Assembly: GCA_965217015.1 (NCBI GenBank)
Contig: OZ244224.1
Span: forward strand, 1,364,001 to 1,428,000
Source: JAYQKL01 sp038142705
GTDB taxonomy: Bacteria > Pseudomonadota > Alphaproteobacteria > RS24
Length of the DNA stretch: 64,000 bases
Direction: 5' to 3'
Positions 1-12,940 of the stretch are shown here, piece after piece. Both the position numbers and the translations under genes were made by a program. The first letter of the stretch is position 1. Each line of letters opens with the position of its first letter. The notes under the pieces were generated by a model, which was given only the letters and a program-made list of their open reading frames with translations, searched no databases and had not been told where the DNA came from.

Positions 1-38
1 AATAATGACAATGCGTTGTCGCGCTGACATATCGTCGC

Positions 39-908
39 CTATTTTTTGGGAAACAAACGCGGGAACAAAGCCGGCACAGCTTCCATATGCGCCGCATAAT
101 TTTTACGCCGCGCGCAACTGCGCTCGTCCATAAGCGGAATGCTGACATAAACAAACATGGCCAACATGGCCAGCGCGCCCGGTATAATCCACCACCAGCC
201 TTGCGGGTAAGCCGCCAGACCAAACAACATGAGGCCCAGCCAAAACCCAAACTCGCCCAAATAATTTGGGTGGCGGGAATATTGCCAAACCCCAGTGTTA
301 ATAATATCGCCCGTCTGTTTGTTTTTGGCAAAACGATGCAGTTGCAAATCAGCAATCATTTCAAGCGTGATGGCCCCAAAAGTCACCACCGCCGCCACAT
401 AGTCCAGCCAGTTCAAAGGTACATCACCCAAACTGACAGCCGCATAAATCGGCAGGCAAGCCGCAAAAACAATCAATGTCGGGAATAAATGAATGCCACT
501 AAAATCCGCCCATAATGCCCATTTACCAGCCTTATCGCGTATGGGTTGATAGCGCCAGTCCTCATGGCTCAAACCCGGCCAGTGCCAAGCCCAATTCGCG
601 GTCAGGCGCACCGCCCAATAAGTGACCAGTGCAATCACCAGCCATTGGCGGGTCGGGTCCACCGCTTGGCTGACCGCCTCACATGCCCAATAAACCGCTA
701 AAAGCGGCGGGATAACGCTCCAATAGGCATCATAAAAACTGGCATTATGATAAAGGCGCCCAAACAGGAAAATCAAAACCGTGCCAACCAAATCCGCGAG
801 GAACCCATCAAGCAATGGCCCATAGGTCAAAACCTCCAGCGCGATATAAGCCCCCGCAAGGGTAAAAATATAAGCGACACATACGGGTATTAAATCTTGG
901 CGCTGCAT
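39..908 (-). CDS. DUF1295 family membrane protein (steroid 5-alpha-reductase/ICMT-like fold)
   Basis: A 289-residue polytopic membrane protein with about seven hydrophobic segments. The C-terminal third carries the DUF1295/isoprenylcysteine-methyltransferase-like signature, seen as YSRHPNYLGEFGFWLGL followed by two more membrane segments. Family members are inner-membrane proteins related to steroid 5-alpha-reductases; the bacterial substrate is not known. I set the start at 908 because GAGGAGG sits 6-12 nt upstream (914-920) and the residues upstream are encoded by a tandem repeat. The gene follows the photolyase on the same strand after a 200-bp gap that holds the 13-bp repeat, so co-transcription is possible but unproven. 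Family assignment is fairly sure; function is open. Confidence 0.85.
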   Translation of the reverse strand: MQRQDLIPVCVAYIFTLAGAYIALEVLTYGPLLDGFLADLVGTVLIFLFGRLYHNASFYDAYWSVIPPLLAVYWACEAVSQAVDPTRQWLVIALVTYWAVRLTANWAWHWPGLSHEDWRYQPIRDKAGKWALWADFSGIHLFPTLIVFAACLPIYAAVSLGDVPLNWLDYVAAVVTFGAITLEMIADLQLHRFAKNKQTGDIINTGVWQYSRHPNYLGEFGFWLGLMLFGLAAYPQGWWWIIPGALAMLAMFVYVSIPLMDERSCARRKNYAAHMEAVPALFPRLFPKK

Positions 909-978
909 GTCAGCCTCCTCAATCATCTTGAAACGCAATCTATAGATGAGCATGTCACGCAAGCGCCGCGAACACAAT

Positions 979-1049
979 GATAAACGCAAGTGATAAACAC
1001 AGGCGATAAACACAAGCGATAAACGCAAGTGATAAACGCAAGTGATAAA
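979..1049. repeat. 13-bp tandem repeat, 5 copies
   Basis: Five head-to-tail copies of GATAAACGCAAGT and close variants (979-991, 992-1004, 1005-1017, 1018-1030, 1031-1043) plus a partial sixth. Copies differ only at positions 8, 11 and 13. The block lies between the photolyase stop and the DUF1295 start codon. It keeps one minus-strand frame open and so falsely lengthens the downstream reading frame. Confidence 0.95.
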
Positions 1050-1107
1050 AATATATGCCACATATGATGGCTGCCACCAGCGGCAAAACCAAATTGGTAG
1101 GGGCACC

Positions 1108-2715
1108 TCATTTTGGTTCAAACAAACTCAATTGCTGGGTGTTTTTTGTTTTGCCGCCAGCCTTAGTTGTTTTTTGAGACCTGCTTGTTGCGCCCTGTGC
1201 GCGCCTGCGGGTGGGTTTTTTCCGACTGCCAAGTTTTTGAAAAACAGCTTGTGCTTCTTCCCGAAACCCCGGCTGCTGGCGTATGGCCGCGATTTTTGCC
1301 CGCGCCGCGCGCACCGCGTCTAGATGCATCACAATCGGGGCTGGATAATCTTGCCCAATCACCACACCACAGGCTTTTTGCTGCGCCATATCCATCAGGC
1401 TGGGCTCATGAATAAACGCATTATCAACTGCACGCAATTCGGGCACCCATTGACGAATGAAATCCCCATTAGGGTCATGGTCTTGCGCTTGTTTGTGCGG
1501 GTTATAAATACGCAGGCTGTTAATGCCAGTCACGCCTGACTGCATTTGCAACTGGCTATAATGAATGCCGGGCTCATAATCTGTAAATAGCTGCGCCAAA
1601 AACTTGCCCGTAACGCGCCAATCCAGCCAAAGATGATAGCTCGCAAAGCTCACCAACATGGCGCGCATACGAAATGTTATCCAGCCCTTTTGTTTAAGAT
1701 TGCGCATACAGGCATCAATAAAAGGGTAGCCGGTCAGCCCGTCTTTCCAAGCTTGAAAAAAAGCCTCATTATGCTCTGGCTCGCGCATGCCCTCAAAAAA
1801 GGAATGCATGCACTGGGTTTCCAGTTCAGTCTGGTCCTCTAATTTTTGAATAAAATGACAGCGCCAAGATAGCCGTGACTGAAAAGCCGACAGACTTCTT
1901 TGGTGATAAGGGTTTGATGGTAGGGATTTTTCTCGAAATGCCGCCACCGCTTGCACCACCTCTTTGACCGAAAGACTGCCCCAAGCCAAATGCGCCGATA
2001 AGCGCGAGGCATAGTCTTCCGACAGGCCCGGCGCGGACAAACATGCCAAATATTGCTGGCTGCGCTCGGTTAAAAAACTCGTGAGCAATTGCACCGCTTC
2101 GCGCCGCCCGCCCTTTTGCACCTCCCCCATGAGCGGCGCGCCAAACAGCGCATCATCAGGCGATGGGATATCGCCCAAATCCATATCGGGGGTCATGTCA
2201 GACAAGGGCTTCAAGGCTGCAGGTTTTTCAAGCACTGGAAGCGCCATGCGTTGCTGGCGCAAACGCGCCCACGCATCACGATTTTTCAGTTGGCGCACAA
2301 CCCCATTACAGGGCATTTCATGAAAATCTATCTGCGCGCCCCGACACCATTGCGCCACCGCCATATCACGCGCATAGGTCCATGCATTGCCAGTTTCTTC
2401 ATGCGCGAATAGGGCTTTAATCTCAAATTTTTCAGCCAACGCCGCCAAGGCGTCCACCGCTTCGGCCTGGCGCACAATCAGCGGCTGACCAAGCGCGGCC
2501 AAATCTGCCCGCAACTCGTGCAGGCAATCATGCAAAAAAGCCCAGTGCCGTCGCGAATGCGTTTCCTGCGCCCAATAATCTGGCTCCACAAGATATAAAG
2601 GCAAAACAGGATAACCAGTTTCACAAGCAGCCAGCAAAGGGGCATGGTCGTGCAAGCGCAAATCGCGCTTGAACCAGACAATCACAAGCTGTTGTTTTTG
2701 AACCTTTTTTCCCAT
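1108..2715 (-). CDS. Cryptochrome/photolyase family flavoprotein with C-terminal clamp-binding motif
   Basis: A 535-residue cryptochrome/DNA photolyase homologue. The N-terminal antenna (Rossmann) domain opens with VIVWFKRDLRLHDH. The FAD-binding domain occupies the C-terminal half (TGYPFIDACMRNL, IYNPHKQAQDHDP, FIRQWVPEL). The pocket region reads EPGIHYSQLQMQSG rather than the classical NNGGWQWAASTG-type motif, so this is not an ordinary class I CPD photolyase. A basic tail (RKKPTRRRAQ, SRSQKTTKAGGKTK) ends in QLSLFEPK. QLSLF (residues 528-532) matches the consensus beta sliding-clamp pentapeptide. Start choice is uncertain: the ATG at 2715 begins just before the conserved domain, but its GAGGG is only one base away; in-frame ATGs at 2742 and 2799 are possible. 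Probable role: flavin-dependent light-driven DNA repair; substrate not readable. Confidence 0.85.
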   Translation of the reverse strand: MGKKVQKQQLVIVWFKRDLRLHDHAPLLAACETGYPVLPLYLVEPDYWAQETHSRRHWAFLHDCLHELRADLAALGQPLIVRQAEAVDALAALAEKFEIKALFAHEETGNAWTYARDMAVAQWCRGAQIDFHEMPCNGVVRQLKNRDAWARLRQQRMALPVLEKPAALKPLSDMTPDMDLGDIPSPDDALFGAPLMGEVQKGGRREAVQLLTSFLTERSQQYLACLSAPGLSEDYASRLSAHLAWGSLSVKEVVQAVAAFREKSLPSNPYHQRSLSAFQSRLSWRCHFIQKLEDQTELETQCMHSFFEGMREPEHNEAFFQAWKDGLTGYPFIDACMRNLKQKGWITFRMRAMLVSFASYHLWLDWRVTGKFLAQLFTDYEPGIHYSQLQMQSGVTGINSLRIYNPHKQAQDHDPNGDFIRQWVPELRAVDNAFIHEPSLMDMAQQKACGVVIGQDYPAPIVMHLDAVRAARAKIAAIRQQPGFREEAQAVFQKLGSRKKPTRRRAQGATSRSQKTTKAGGKTKNTQQLSLFEPK

Positions 2716-2894
2716 GCCCTCACTATCTATTGCGCCCACCATGGGCGACTGCACATTAAAATAAGGCGCACCAGAAACCGAGCAAGTCATTATGCTCATA
2801 AATCAGGCATGAAACGCGCATTAAATGACGGGGGTAATGGGTGTTTATCAAACCGCCACAGCATGTATTGAAACAAGAATCATTTACTTTAATC

Positions 2895-2912
2895 TCATCA
2901 AAAATGTGATGA
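2895..2912. promoter_or_regulatory. Operator-like inverted repeat just upstream of the GH16 gene
   Basis: TCATCA and TGATGA arms flank a 6-bp centre, ending 6 bp before the start codon of the glucanase. It could be an operator or a small mRNA hairpin near the start. No matching regulator is identifiable in the window, so the role is a guess. Confidence 0.3.
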
Positions 2913-2918
2913 TTTATA

Positions 2919-3881
2919 ATGACGAAAAACTTTCTCCCTCTTCTGTTCTGTTGTTTATTTTTTGCGGCGAGTGTGACAGGCACGCTTCATGCTGAAACGC
3001 ATGCACAAGAACATGGGCGTTCAGCACCAGCCAAACAAGAGCCGGCGGGCTGGAAACAAATTTGGTCTGATGAATTTGATGGGGAATTGCTGGATAAGAA
3101 TAAATGGAACCTGAATGATAGCTATGGCCGCGACGCCTGTTTTGGTGGCGGCAATCAAGAACGCCAATGTTATCGTGAGGACCTCAGTCACATTCGTTTG
3201 CTTGATGGATTTTTATTTTTGATTGCCCACCCACAAAATAATTTATCCAACAATAAAAAATTCAATTCAGCGCGGATACAAACGCGGGGCAAGCTGGATA
3301 TCAAATATGGCAAAATTGAAGCGCGCATAAAGCTGCCGACTGGACAAGGTGTTTGGCCTGCCTTTTGGATGCTCCCATCTGAGCGTGTTTATGGTGATTG
3401 GCCGCATTCAGGTGAGATTGATATTATGGAAGCCATCAACCTTGGCACGGGCTGCAAAAATTGCACGGGTAAGGTTGAGAATCGGGTTTATGGGTCGCTT
3501 TATTTTTCTCAAAAATGGCCGCGCAAAGGCTCAAAAACGCACCCGATTGAACTTGTCAATTTTCAAGCCTTCAACACTTATGCCCTTGAATGGGGGCCAG
3601 AAAGCATCAGCTGGCTTATCAATGGTACCGCCTATGCAACTGTTAAAGCAAAGGACTGGCATAGCCGCCACCCCTTAGCACGCAAAAATGCGGGCGCGCC
3701 TTTTGACCAAAAATTTCATTTAATCCTCAATCTTGCGATTGGCGGCAATTGGCCAGAGAATCAAAATCAAGGTGGCGTGAGCCTTGACGGCTTTCCAAAA
3801 GCCCTCATTGTCGATTATGTCCGTGTCTATAAATGTACATCTGGTCCTGGCACTTGCACGAAACCAGCCGCCGCTCAATAA
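2919..3881 (+). CDS. Secreted glycoside hydrolase family 16 beta-glucanase
   Basis: A 320-residue GH16 enzyme, likely an endo-beta-1,3- or mixed-linkage glucanase (laminarinase/lichenase type). Residues 1-25 form a signal peptide with a hydrophobic core and an LHA cleavage site, so the protein is exported. The catalytic signature is GEIDIMEA: E166 is the expected nucleophile, D168 assists, E171 is the acid/base. Substrate-cleft motifs are visible around it (GVWPAFWMLPS before, ALEWGPESISWLINGT after). The C-terminal strand VDYVRVYKC is typical of the fold, and the length fits a single domain without a carbohydrate-binding module. No clear Shine-Dalgarno precedes the ATG. Laminarin from algae is a plausible substrate for a marine organism, which is inference. 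Confidence 0.9.
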   Translation: MTKNFLPLLFCCLFFAASVTGTLHAETHAQEHGRSAPAKQEPAGWKQIWSDEFDGELLDKNKWNLNDSYGRDACFGGGNQERQCYREDLSHIRLLDGFLFLIAHPQNNLSNNKKFNSARIQTRGKLDIKYGKIEARIKLPTGQGVWPAFWMLPSERVYGDWPHSGEIDIMEAINLGTGCKNCTGKVENRVYGSLYFSQKWPRKGSKTHPIELVNFQAFNTYALEWGPESISWLINGTAYATVKAKDWHSRHPLARKNAGAPFDQKFHLILNLAIGGNWPENQNQGGVSLDGFPKALIVDYVRVYKCTSGPGTCTKPAAAQ

Positions 3882-3960
3882 CACATGATTGCTAAGCCGC
3901 TTAGGTTCTCTATAGTAAAGAATATCTATCAATCACTATGCATTAACGAGGGAGATTCTT

Positions 3961-4806
3961 ATGGATGCTGCGAACCTAAAAGGAAAAACCGCTCTTATCA
4001 CTGGCGGCGGTGCGGGCATAGGCCGCGCTATTGCAGAAGCCTTTGCCCTGCATGGCGCCAAGGTAATTATAGCTGATAAAGATAAAAACCGATGTGACGC
4101 CACTCAAAATGACTTTGAACAAAAAGGCTATGATGTGATGGTCAGCCATACAGATGTTACTTTGACCGCGCAAGTGCAAGAAATGATGTCTGAGATTGAA
4201 CAAAATTATGGGCAGCTCAATATATTGGTCAATAATGTTGGTGATTTTTTAGAGCTGATTAAACCGTTTAAGGAATTTAGCGATGATGAAATAGACGCGC
4301 TTTTTAATGCTAATTTAAACTCTATGTTCAAAGTCACCCGTGCTGCCATTCCGCTTTTAGAAAAAAGTGATACAGGCGGAAGCATTATTAATATTTCTTC
4401 TATTGAAGCGTTTCGTGGCATACCTACTGCTGTTGTATATTCTGCTTTCAAACATGCCATAACGGGTTTTACCCGCAGCTTGTCGCTAGATTTAGGGCCG
4501 CAAAAGATACGCGTTAATGCAATTGCACCTGAGACCACCGAAACAGAGCAAGTCTCACCTGTTGCCATGACGCCTGAACAATATAAAGACCATATACCAC
4601 GCTGGAACCCATCAGGGCGCTTTGGCAAGCCCTCAGATGCAGCGGGGTGTGCATTGTTTTTAGCATCTGACATGTCAGCATGGGTAAACGGCACAACGAT
4701 AAATCTTGATGGCGGCGCATTGGTAGCGGCGGGCTGGTATCGCACCCCAAGCGATAATTGGACTGTCGCACCTATCGTCACTGGCGATGGGTTTGGCTAT
4801 TCATGA
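3961..4806 (+). CDS. SDR family NAD(P)-dependent oxidoreductase
   Basis: A classical short-chain dehydrogenase/reductase of 281 residues. The cofactor loop TGGGAGIG is at 14-21, NNVG at 91-94, the catalytic serine at 146/147, and the YxxxK pair at Y160/K164. Aspartate 39 at the end of the second strand suggests NAD rather than NADP. The C-terminus runs about 25 residues past the usual NLDGG end (WYRTPSDNWTV and onward), a modest extension that may shape the active site. AGGGAG lies 6-8 nt before the ATG. The gene stands alone between the GH16 gene and the rRNA region. The substrate cannot be read from sequence. Confidence 0.88.
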   Translation: MDAANLKGKTALITGGGAGIGRAIAEAFALHGAKVIIADKDKNRCDATQNDFEQKGYDVMVSHTDVTLTAQVQEMMSEIEQNYGQLNILVNNVGDFLELIKPFKEFSDDEIDALFNANLNSMFKVTRAAIPLLEKSDTGGSIINISSIEAFRGIPTAVVYSAFKHAITGFTRSLSLDLGPQKIRVNAIAPETTETEQVSPVAMTPEQYKDHIPRWNPSGRFGKPSDAAGCALFLASDMSAWVNGTTINLDGGALVAAGWYRTPSDNWTVAPIVTGDGFGYS

Positions 4807-4879
4807 TAGAGGTGTAATCAGTGAATATGCTTAAAACCGAGCTTTAGACATGCAAACGGGCTGCTCCATCCCTAAAATA

Positions 4880-4900
4880 AAAAAACCCCGCATAGCGGGG
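4880..4900 (-). terminator. Second copy of the rrn terminator hairpin
   Basis: CCCCGC-TAT-GCGGGG followed by T residues on the minus strand, identical to the hairpin at 5144-5164 and followed outward by the same TTATTGGTTGCGG. It lies downstream of the primary terminator in the same orientation and may act as a back-up terminator. It arose by duplication with the tRNA 3' end. Confidence 0.7.
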
Positions 4901-5143
4901 TTATTGGTTGCGGCGCTAAAAGACCTTTGGCCGCTAAGGCCAATTAGGTCGCTTTGTGCCGACGTAGTGGGGGTAGGATTCCATAAAGGCGCAAGGCGCA
5001 CTAAATCTCGTTGTCACTCGATAAGTGCTGGCCACTGCGCGCCTTTAGGCGCTCCGTCAGCGCAAGGCGGGCTAGGCCTCGCTTAAGCTCGCCAAGCCCT
5101 TATAGCGTGAACCAGTAGGCACATTCACCATACTCAACGCAAC

Positions 5144-5164
5144 AAAAAACCCCGCATAGCGGGG
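5144..5164 (-). terminator. Rho-independent terminator of the rRNA operon
   Basis: A 6-bp GC stem CCCCGC/GCGGGG with a 3-nt loop, followed by six T residues on the minus strand. It starts 5 nt after the CCA end of tRNAfMet, the expected end of the rrn transcript. Confidence 0.85.
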
Positions 5165-5168
5165 TTAT

Positions 5169-5245
<77 letters not shown>

Positions 5246-5674
5246 TTAAAAGCACTTAGCAACTTGTTGCCTTAGTGCGCCTTATGCCCTCTTGAGGCGA
5301 TAAAATTTAAGGCATGATAAATGCCCAGTAGCAGTTTTGTTTAGTTGGCTTCGCCAACAGGCGGGCTGCTCCACCCCGCGTTAAAAGCACTTAGCAACTT
5401 GTTGCCTTAGTGCGCCTTATGCCCTCTTGAGGCGTTAAAAGCACTTAGCAACTTGTTGCCTTAGTGCGCCTTATGCCATCTTGAGGCGTTAAAAGCACTT
5501 AGCAACTTGTTGCCTTAGGGCGCCTTACGCCCTCTAGAGGCGATAAAAGCACTGCACAACAACCCATAATGGGTCACTCTCCGCAAGCGGGATAAAAAAT
5601 AAAGCGCAAGGGAGAGAGTTGCAAAGAAGAGATGTTTATCTGGCTTATCGTATTAGATTTTATCTTTAGCAGGC
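5246..5674. other. 5S-tRNAfMet spacer filled with repeats
   Basis: This 430-bp spacer inside the rRNA operon holds one isolated 54-bp unit (5244-5297), a truncated copy of the tRNAfMet 5' end (5362-5380), three tandem 54-bp units and a partial fourth. The 73 bases at 5227-5299 recur exactly at 5362-5434. The rest, 5555-5674, shows no gene. Confidence 0.85.
5379..5554. repeat. 54-bp tandem repeat, 3 copies plus partial
   Basis: Units at 5379-5432, 5433-5486 and 5487-5540 begin CGTTAAAAGCACTTAGCAAC and end in a GAGG tetranucleotide; 5541-5554 is a partial fourth. The first two differ at one base and the third at about three. Each unit contains the palindrome GCAAC-TT-GTTGC. They are transcribed within the rRNA operon between 5S and tRNAfMet. 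Confidence 0.95.
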
Positions 5675-5791
5675 CTGGCAGCGACTTACTCTTCCACACC
5701 TTAAGATGCAGTACCATCAGCGCTGAAGCGTTTAACGGCCGAGTTCGGGATGGGATCGGGTTTAGGCGCTTCGCCATAGCCACCAAGCCGG
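5675..5791 (-). rRNA. rrf: 5S ribosomal RNA
   Basis: About 117 nt. Recognised from the conserved core (on the minus strand CCCGATCCCATCCCGAACTC) and pairing ends GCCGGC and GCCAGGC. It lies between 23S and tRNAfMet. Ends are approximate to a few bases. Confidence 0.93.
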
Positions 5792-5835
5792 CAAAAGATA
5801 AAATCAAATATTTAACAAATGGAGAAAATGAGAAC

Positions 5836-8580
<2,745 letters not shown>

Positions 8581-8981
8581 TTCTCATTATCACCATTTGT
8601 TAAGACTTTATGGAAACCATAAAGCAAACAAATCTGATAATACGATTAGTTATGAATATCAGAGCCAGCAAAATACCAGCAACAATATTCAAGACCTAGA
8701 TTGATTTAAGTCGCCATCTTGAGAATGGCGCTCAAATCTAAATATTTGCCAGATAAACCCGGATAGATCTGGGTAGACCCAGCCATTTTATCAAAAATAA
8801 AACGGCGCATCTGCAAAGTTCAGGCTGACAACCGGAGGTAGGAACACCCCAGATTAAGTAACGTCAACCGGAACGGCTCATGCAGGTCCAGGTTAATCTC
8901 TTCTTTACAATGTCAATAAATTACGACAGCTAGGCTGCCAAATCCCCAATGGGGAAACTGTTTTTTCAATAGATGAGTGGC
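8581..8981 (-). other. tRNA-Ala to 23S transcribed spacer
   Basis: A 400-nt spacer with no gene. It holds a strong hairpin near 8710-8742 (CGCCAT and ATGGCG arms within AT-rich flanks), likely part of the processing stem around 23S, and a stretch near 8590-8640 that can fold. No further tRNA is present. Confidence 0.75.
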
Positions 8982-9057
8982 TGGTGGAGGCAGACGGGAT
9001 CGAACCGACGACCTATTGCTTGCAAAGCAATCGCTCTCCCAACTGAGCTATGCCCCC
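8982..9057 (-). tRNA. tRNA-Ala (TGC)
   Basis: A 76-nt cloverleaf beginning GGGGGCATAGCTCAG, with anticodon TGC in the loop TTTGCAA and encoded ACCA. It stands in the 16S-23S spacer after tRNA-Ile. Confidence 0.97.
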
Positions 9058-9097
9058 TTTCGCCAGAAGACGGTCAGACCAGCAGACTTGTGACGCA

Positions 9098-9174
<77 letters not shown>

Positions 9175-9398
9175 TAATGGCGCCAAAAGACCAATCAGTC
9201 AAAAGAGCCTTGTAGAACAAAAAAACGCATAAATCGAAAACGATTTATCCGGTCTAAAGTGTTTAGCTCATCTAATGAAAGAGAAACGAAGACGGCGAAA
9301 TCCCGCAAATAAAAGTGACCTCAATTACAAAAGTAATTGGATCTATGTTCTTAAGAATTCCGATGGATGGTCAGTTATATAACTGGCACCTCAAGGGA

Positions 9399-10902
<1,504 letters not shown>

Positions 10903-11606
10903 GATTCTAGCAATCGTCACTATTCTAAACGTTCAAAATGAAGATTAAAAAATCTTCGACGAGTTCCCACTCACTTTGCATCTATAAAAGATGCGGAGTG
11001 GAAGAAACGTAAACGTTTATCTCAGATATAAATATCCGGTGAGATTGCGTATACTGTTGTCACATTCACCTTACGGTAAATGGACTGCCAGGATCCCGCC
11101 GTCCACGTTTCTCTTTCATAAATCAACAATGTCAAACAGCCAGTTCGTTACCGAACCAAAACAAAACCCAAAGAAACCCTTTGCTATCATAAGAACCGAT
11201 AGCACCGGTAATTTGAAACTTTGTGTGACCAGCAGACCCAAGCTCATGCTCGGCGCCGCTGGTTACTGGTATCGCCAGCGGTTTGAGGGTTATAGAAAGA
11301 CTAACCCTCACTGTCAAAGGTTTATTTTAACTTTCTTGCATTTTTTTTAACTTATTGAAATAAATACCGAATATAGAGGTAAAACAGCAACAAACCCACT
11401 ATATAGACGATTTTTTTTCAAAAAATTTTTGGTTTTTTGCAAGGTTTTGGGGCTTTTTTTTCAATTTTTCTTCTCCGACTCGAAAAAAACATGAAAAAAC
11501 CAGCGCTAGATTCGCTTTTTTTCATTACTTATAGGAACGCTCTTTTGGCGGTTTTTTATAAAACAAGCATTTCCCTCTTCACATAATTCGATATATTAAA
11601 TCTGAT
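10903..11606. other. rRNA operon leader and divergent promoter region
   Basis: A 700-bp gap between 16S and the M23 peptidase gene. The minus strand carries the rrn promoter at 11289-11317 and then a leader of about 380 nt. The part from about 11335 to 11600 is very AT-rich, with long T runs on the plus strand, and must hold the promoter of the peptidase gene, which I could not place. No convincing gene is present. Confidence 0.7.
11289..11317 (-). promoter_or_regulatory. rRNA operon sigma-70 promoter
   Basis: On the minus strand, a perfect -35 TTGACA (11312-11317), a 17-bp spacer and a -10 TATAAC (11289-11294). Transcription would start near 11282, about 380 nt before mature 16S. This is the best consensus promoter in the gap. 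Confidence 0.8.
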
Positions 11607-12914
11607 ATGAGCCAAACAGCTGCAAACCCAAAAAGCAAAAGCCGGCAAATTTTTGTGCTGTGCACTTTTCTGCTGACCGCAATCGGGCTGTGGGCCATTC
11701 AAACTTATTTTGAGCCAGACCAAAATGGCACACGCTTATCTGCACGGCCTGCGCCCGCGCGCCCACATATAGAAGACCAATGGCTGGCGACACCCCCCAT
11801 GCAACGCTTCACTGTAACCTTGCAAATGGCCAAAGGGGATAATTTGATGAAAATGCTGTTGGCACAGGGCATTGACTCAGTGACTGCCGATGCCGCCCTA
11901 GATGCATTAAGAGAAATTTACGATCCGCGTCAGCTAAAAGTCGGCCAAAAAATTCGAATCTATTACCAGCACCAAAACTCAGAAACCAAAAACCAAGCTA
12001 AGTTTGCTGGCCTTGATTTCATTCCCGCGCCAAGCGAACGGGTGATTGTGCGCCATGTATTTGACAAAGGCTTTCAGGCGGTGACAGCCAATCGGCCATT
12101 AACAGATAAGCGGTTTTTGACAGACACTGAGATTTCCTCCAGCCTCTATAGCTCAGCGCGGGCAACTGGCATGTCCCCTAAGCTGGTGCTTGAATTGATT
12201 AAGCTGTTTTCATTCACCATTGATTTTCAACGCGAGATACGCGAGGGCGACAGGCTAGAGGTTCTCTACACACGCCGATTCGATGATAATGGCGATGTGG
12301 CTGATGAGGGAGAAATCCTATTTGCCGCCCTGACCAATAAAGGCGCGCGCAAAGCCTATTGGCGATTTGAACGCGACCCCGAAACAATTGGCTATTACGA
12401 TGACACGGGCGAAAGTCTTGAGCGTTTATTGATGAAAACACCTCTGGACGGGGCGCGGCTGTCGTCTCGCTATGGCATGCGCAAACACCCTATACTCGGC
12501 TATACCCGCCTGCATAAAGGCGTGGATTTCGCGGCCCGAACCGGCACCCCTATTTATGCAGCAGGAGATGGCAAAATACTGGCCATTGGCCGCGACGGTG
12601 ACTGGGGAAAACGCATCCGCATTCAACATGAAAAAGGGTTTGAAACTTTTTATGCGCATCTGAGCCGATATGCCAAAAACCTCAAACGCGGCGACAGCGT
12701 CAAACAGGGTCAGGTCATTGGTTATGTTGGGCGCACGGGACTGGCAACTGGCCCGCATTTACATTTTGAGGTCTGGAAGGAAACCCAAACCATGAACCCG
12801 TTGAACCTGAGTCTCCCGCCGCGTCACCTTATTACGGAAACCGAAACAACCGCGTTTCGTCAAACCCGTAAGGAGATTGACGACACCGTCAAAACACTCG
12901 CGGCTGGTCTATAA
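11607..12914 (+). CDS. M23 family murein endopeptidase, membrane anchored
   Basis: A 435-residue LytM/M23 metallopeptidase that likely cleaves peptidoglycan cross-bridges in the periplasm. Residues 15-33 form one membrane anchor. The next region (about 60-125) resembles an OapA/LysM-type cell-wall domain ending GQKIRIYY. The C-terminal M23 domain has the zinc ligands H303 and D307 in HKGVDF and H384/H386 in the HLHFE motif, so it should be catalytically active. Architecture resembles MepM/YebA. The ATG has no obvious Shine-Dalgarno; a TATATT lies just upstream. It is divergent from the rRNA operon and converges on clpB with a 26-bp gap. Confidence 0.9.
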   Translation: MSQTAANPKSKSRQIFVLCTFLLTAIGLWAIQTYFEPDQNGTRLSARPAPARPHIEDQWLATPPMQRFTVTLQMAKGDNLMKMLLAQGIDSVTADAALDALREIYDPRQLKVGQKIRIYYQHQNSETKNQAKFAGLDFIPAPSERVIVRHVFDKGFQAVTANRPLTDKRFLTDTEISSSLYSSARATGMSPKLVLELIKLFSFTIDFQREIREGDRLEVLYTRRFDDNGDVADEGEILFAALTNKGARKAYWRFERDPETIGYYDDTGESLERLLMKTPLDGARLSSRYGMRKHPILGYTRLHKGVDFAARTGTPIYAAGDGKILAIGRDGDWGKRIRIQHEKGFETFYAHLSRYAKNLKRGDSVKQGQVIGYVGRTGLATGPHLHFEVWKETQTMNPLNLSLPPRHLITETETTAFRQTRKEIDDTVKTLAAGL

Positions 12915-12940
12915 AACCAAAAGCCATCAAGCTCAAAAAT

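Larger units (their letters stand above)
4807..5168. other. rRNA operon 3' flank with tRNAfMet-derived fragments
   Basis: This 360-bp gap has no convincing gene. It holds pieces that match the nearby tRNAfMet and its terminator: CGGGCTGCTCCA near 4858 (tRNA 5' part), the terminator hairpin with the tRNA 3' end at 4886-4912, and GGGGGTAGGATT at 4969-4980 (T-arm side). AAGGCGCACTAA near 4995 is an inverted copy of part of the 54-bp repeat found on the other side of the tRNA. It looks like debris of repeated local duplication. Confidence 0.7.

Noticed and set aside
3892..3906. Small inverted repeat CTAAG-CCG-CTTAG after the GH16 gene, possible terminator
   Set aside because: Only a 5-bp stem with a 3-nt loop and no T tract.
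10991..11350. Open frame of 119 codons in the rRNA leader region
   Set aside because: It runs antisense across the rrn leader and promoter, has no ribosome site and no protein-like composition.
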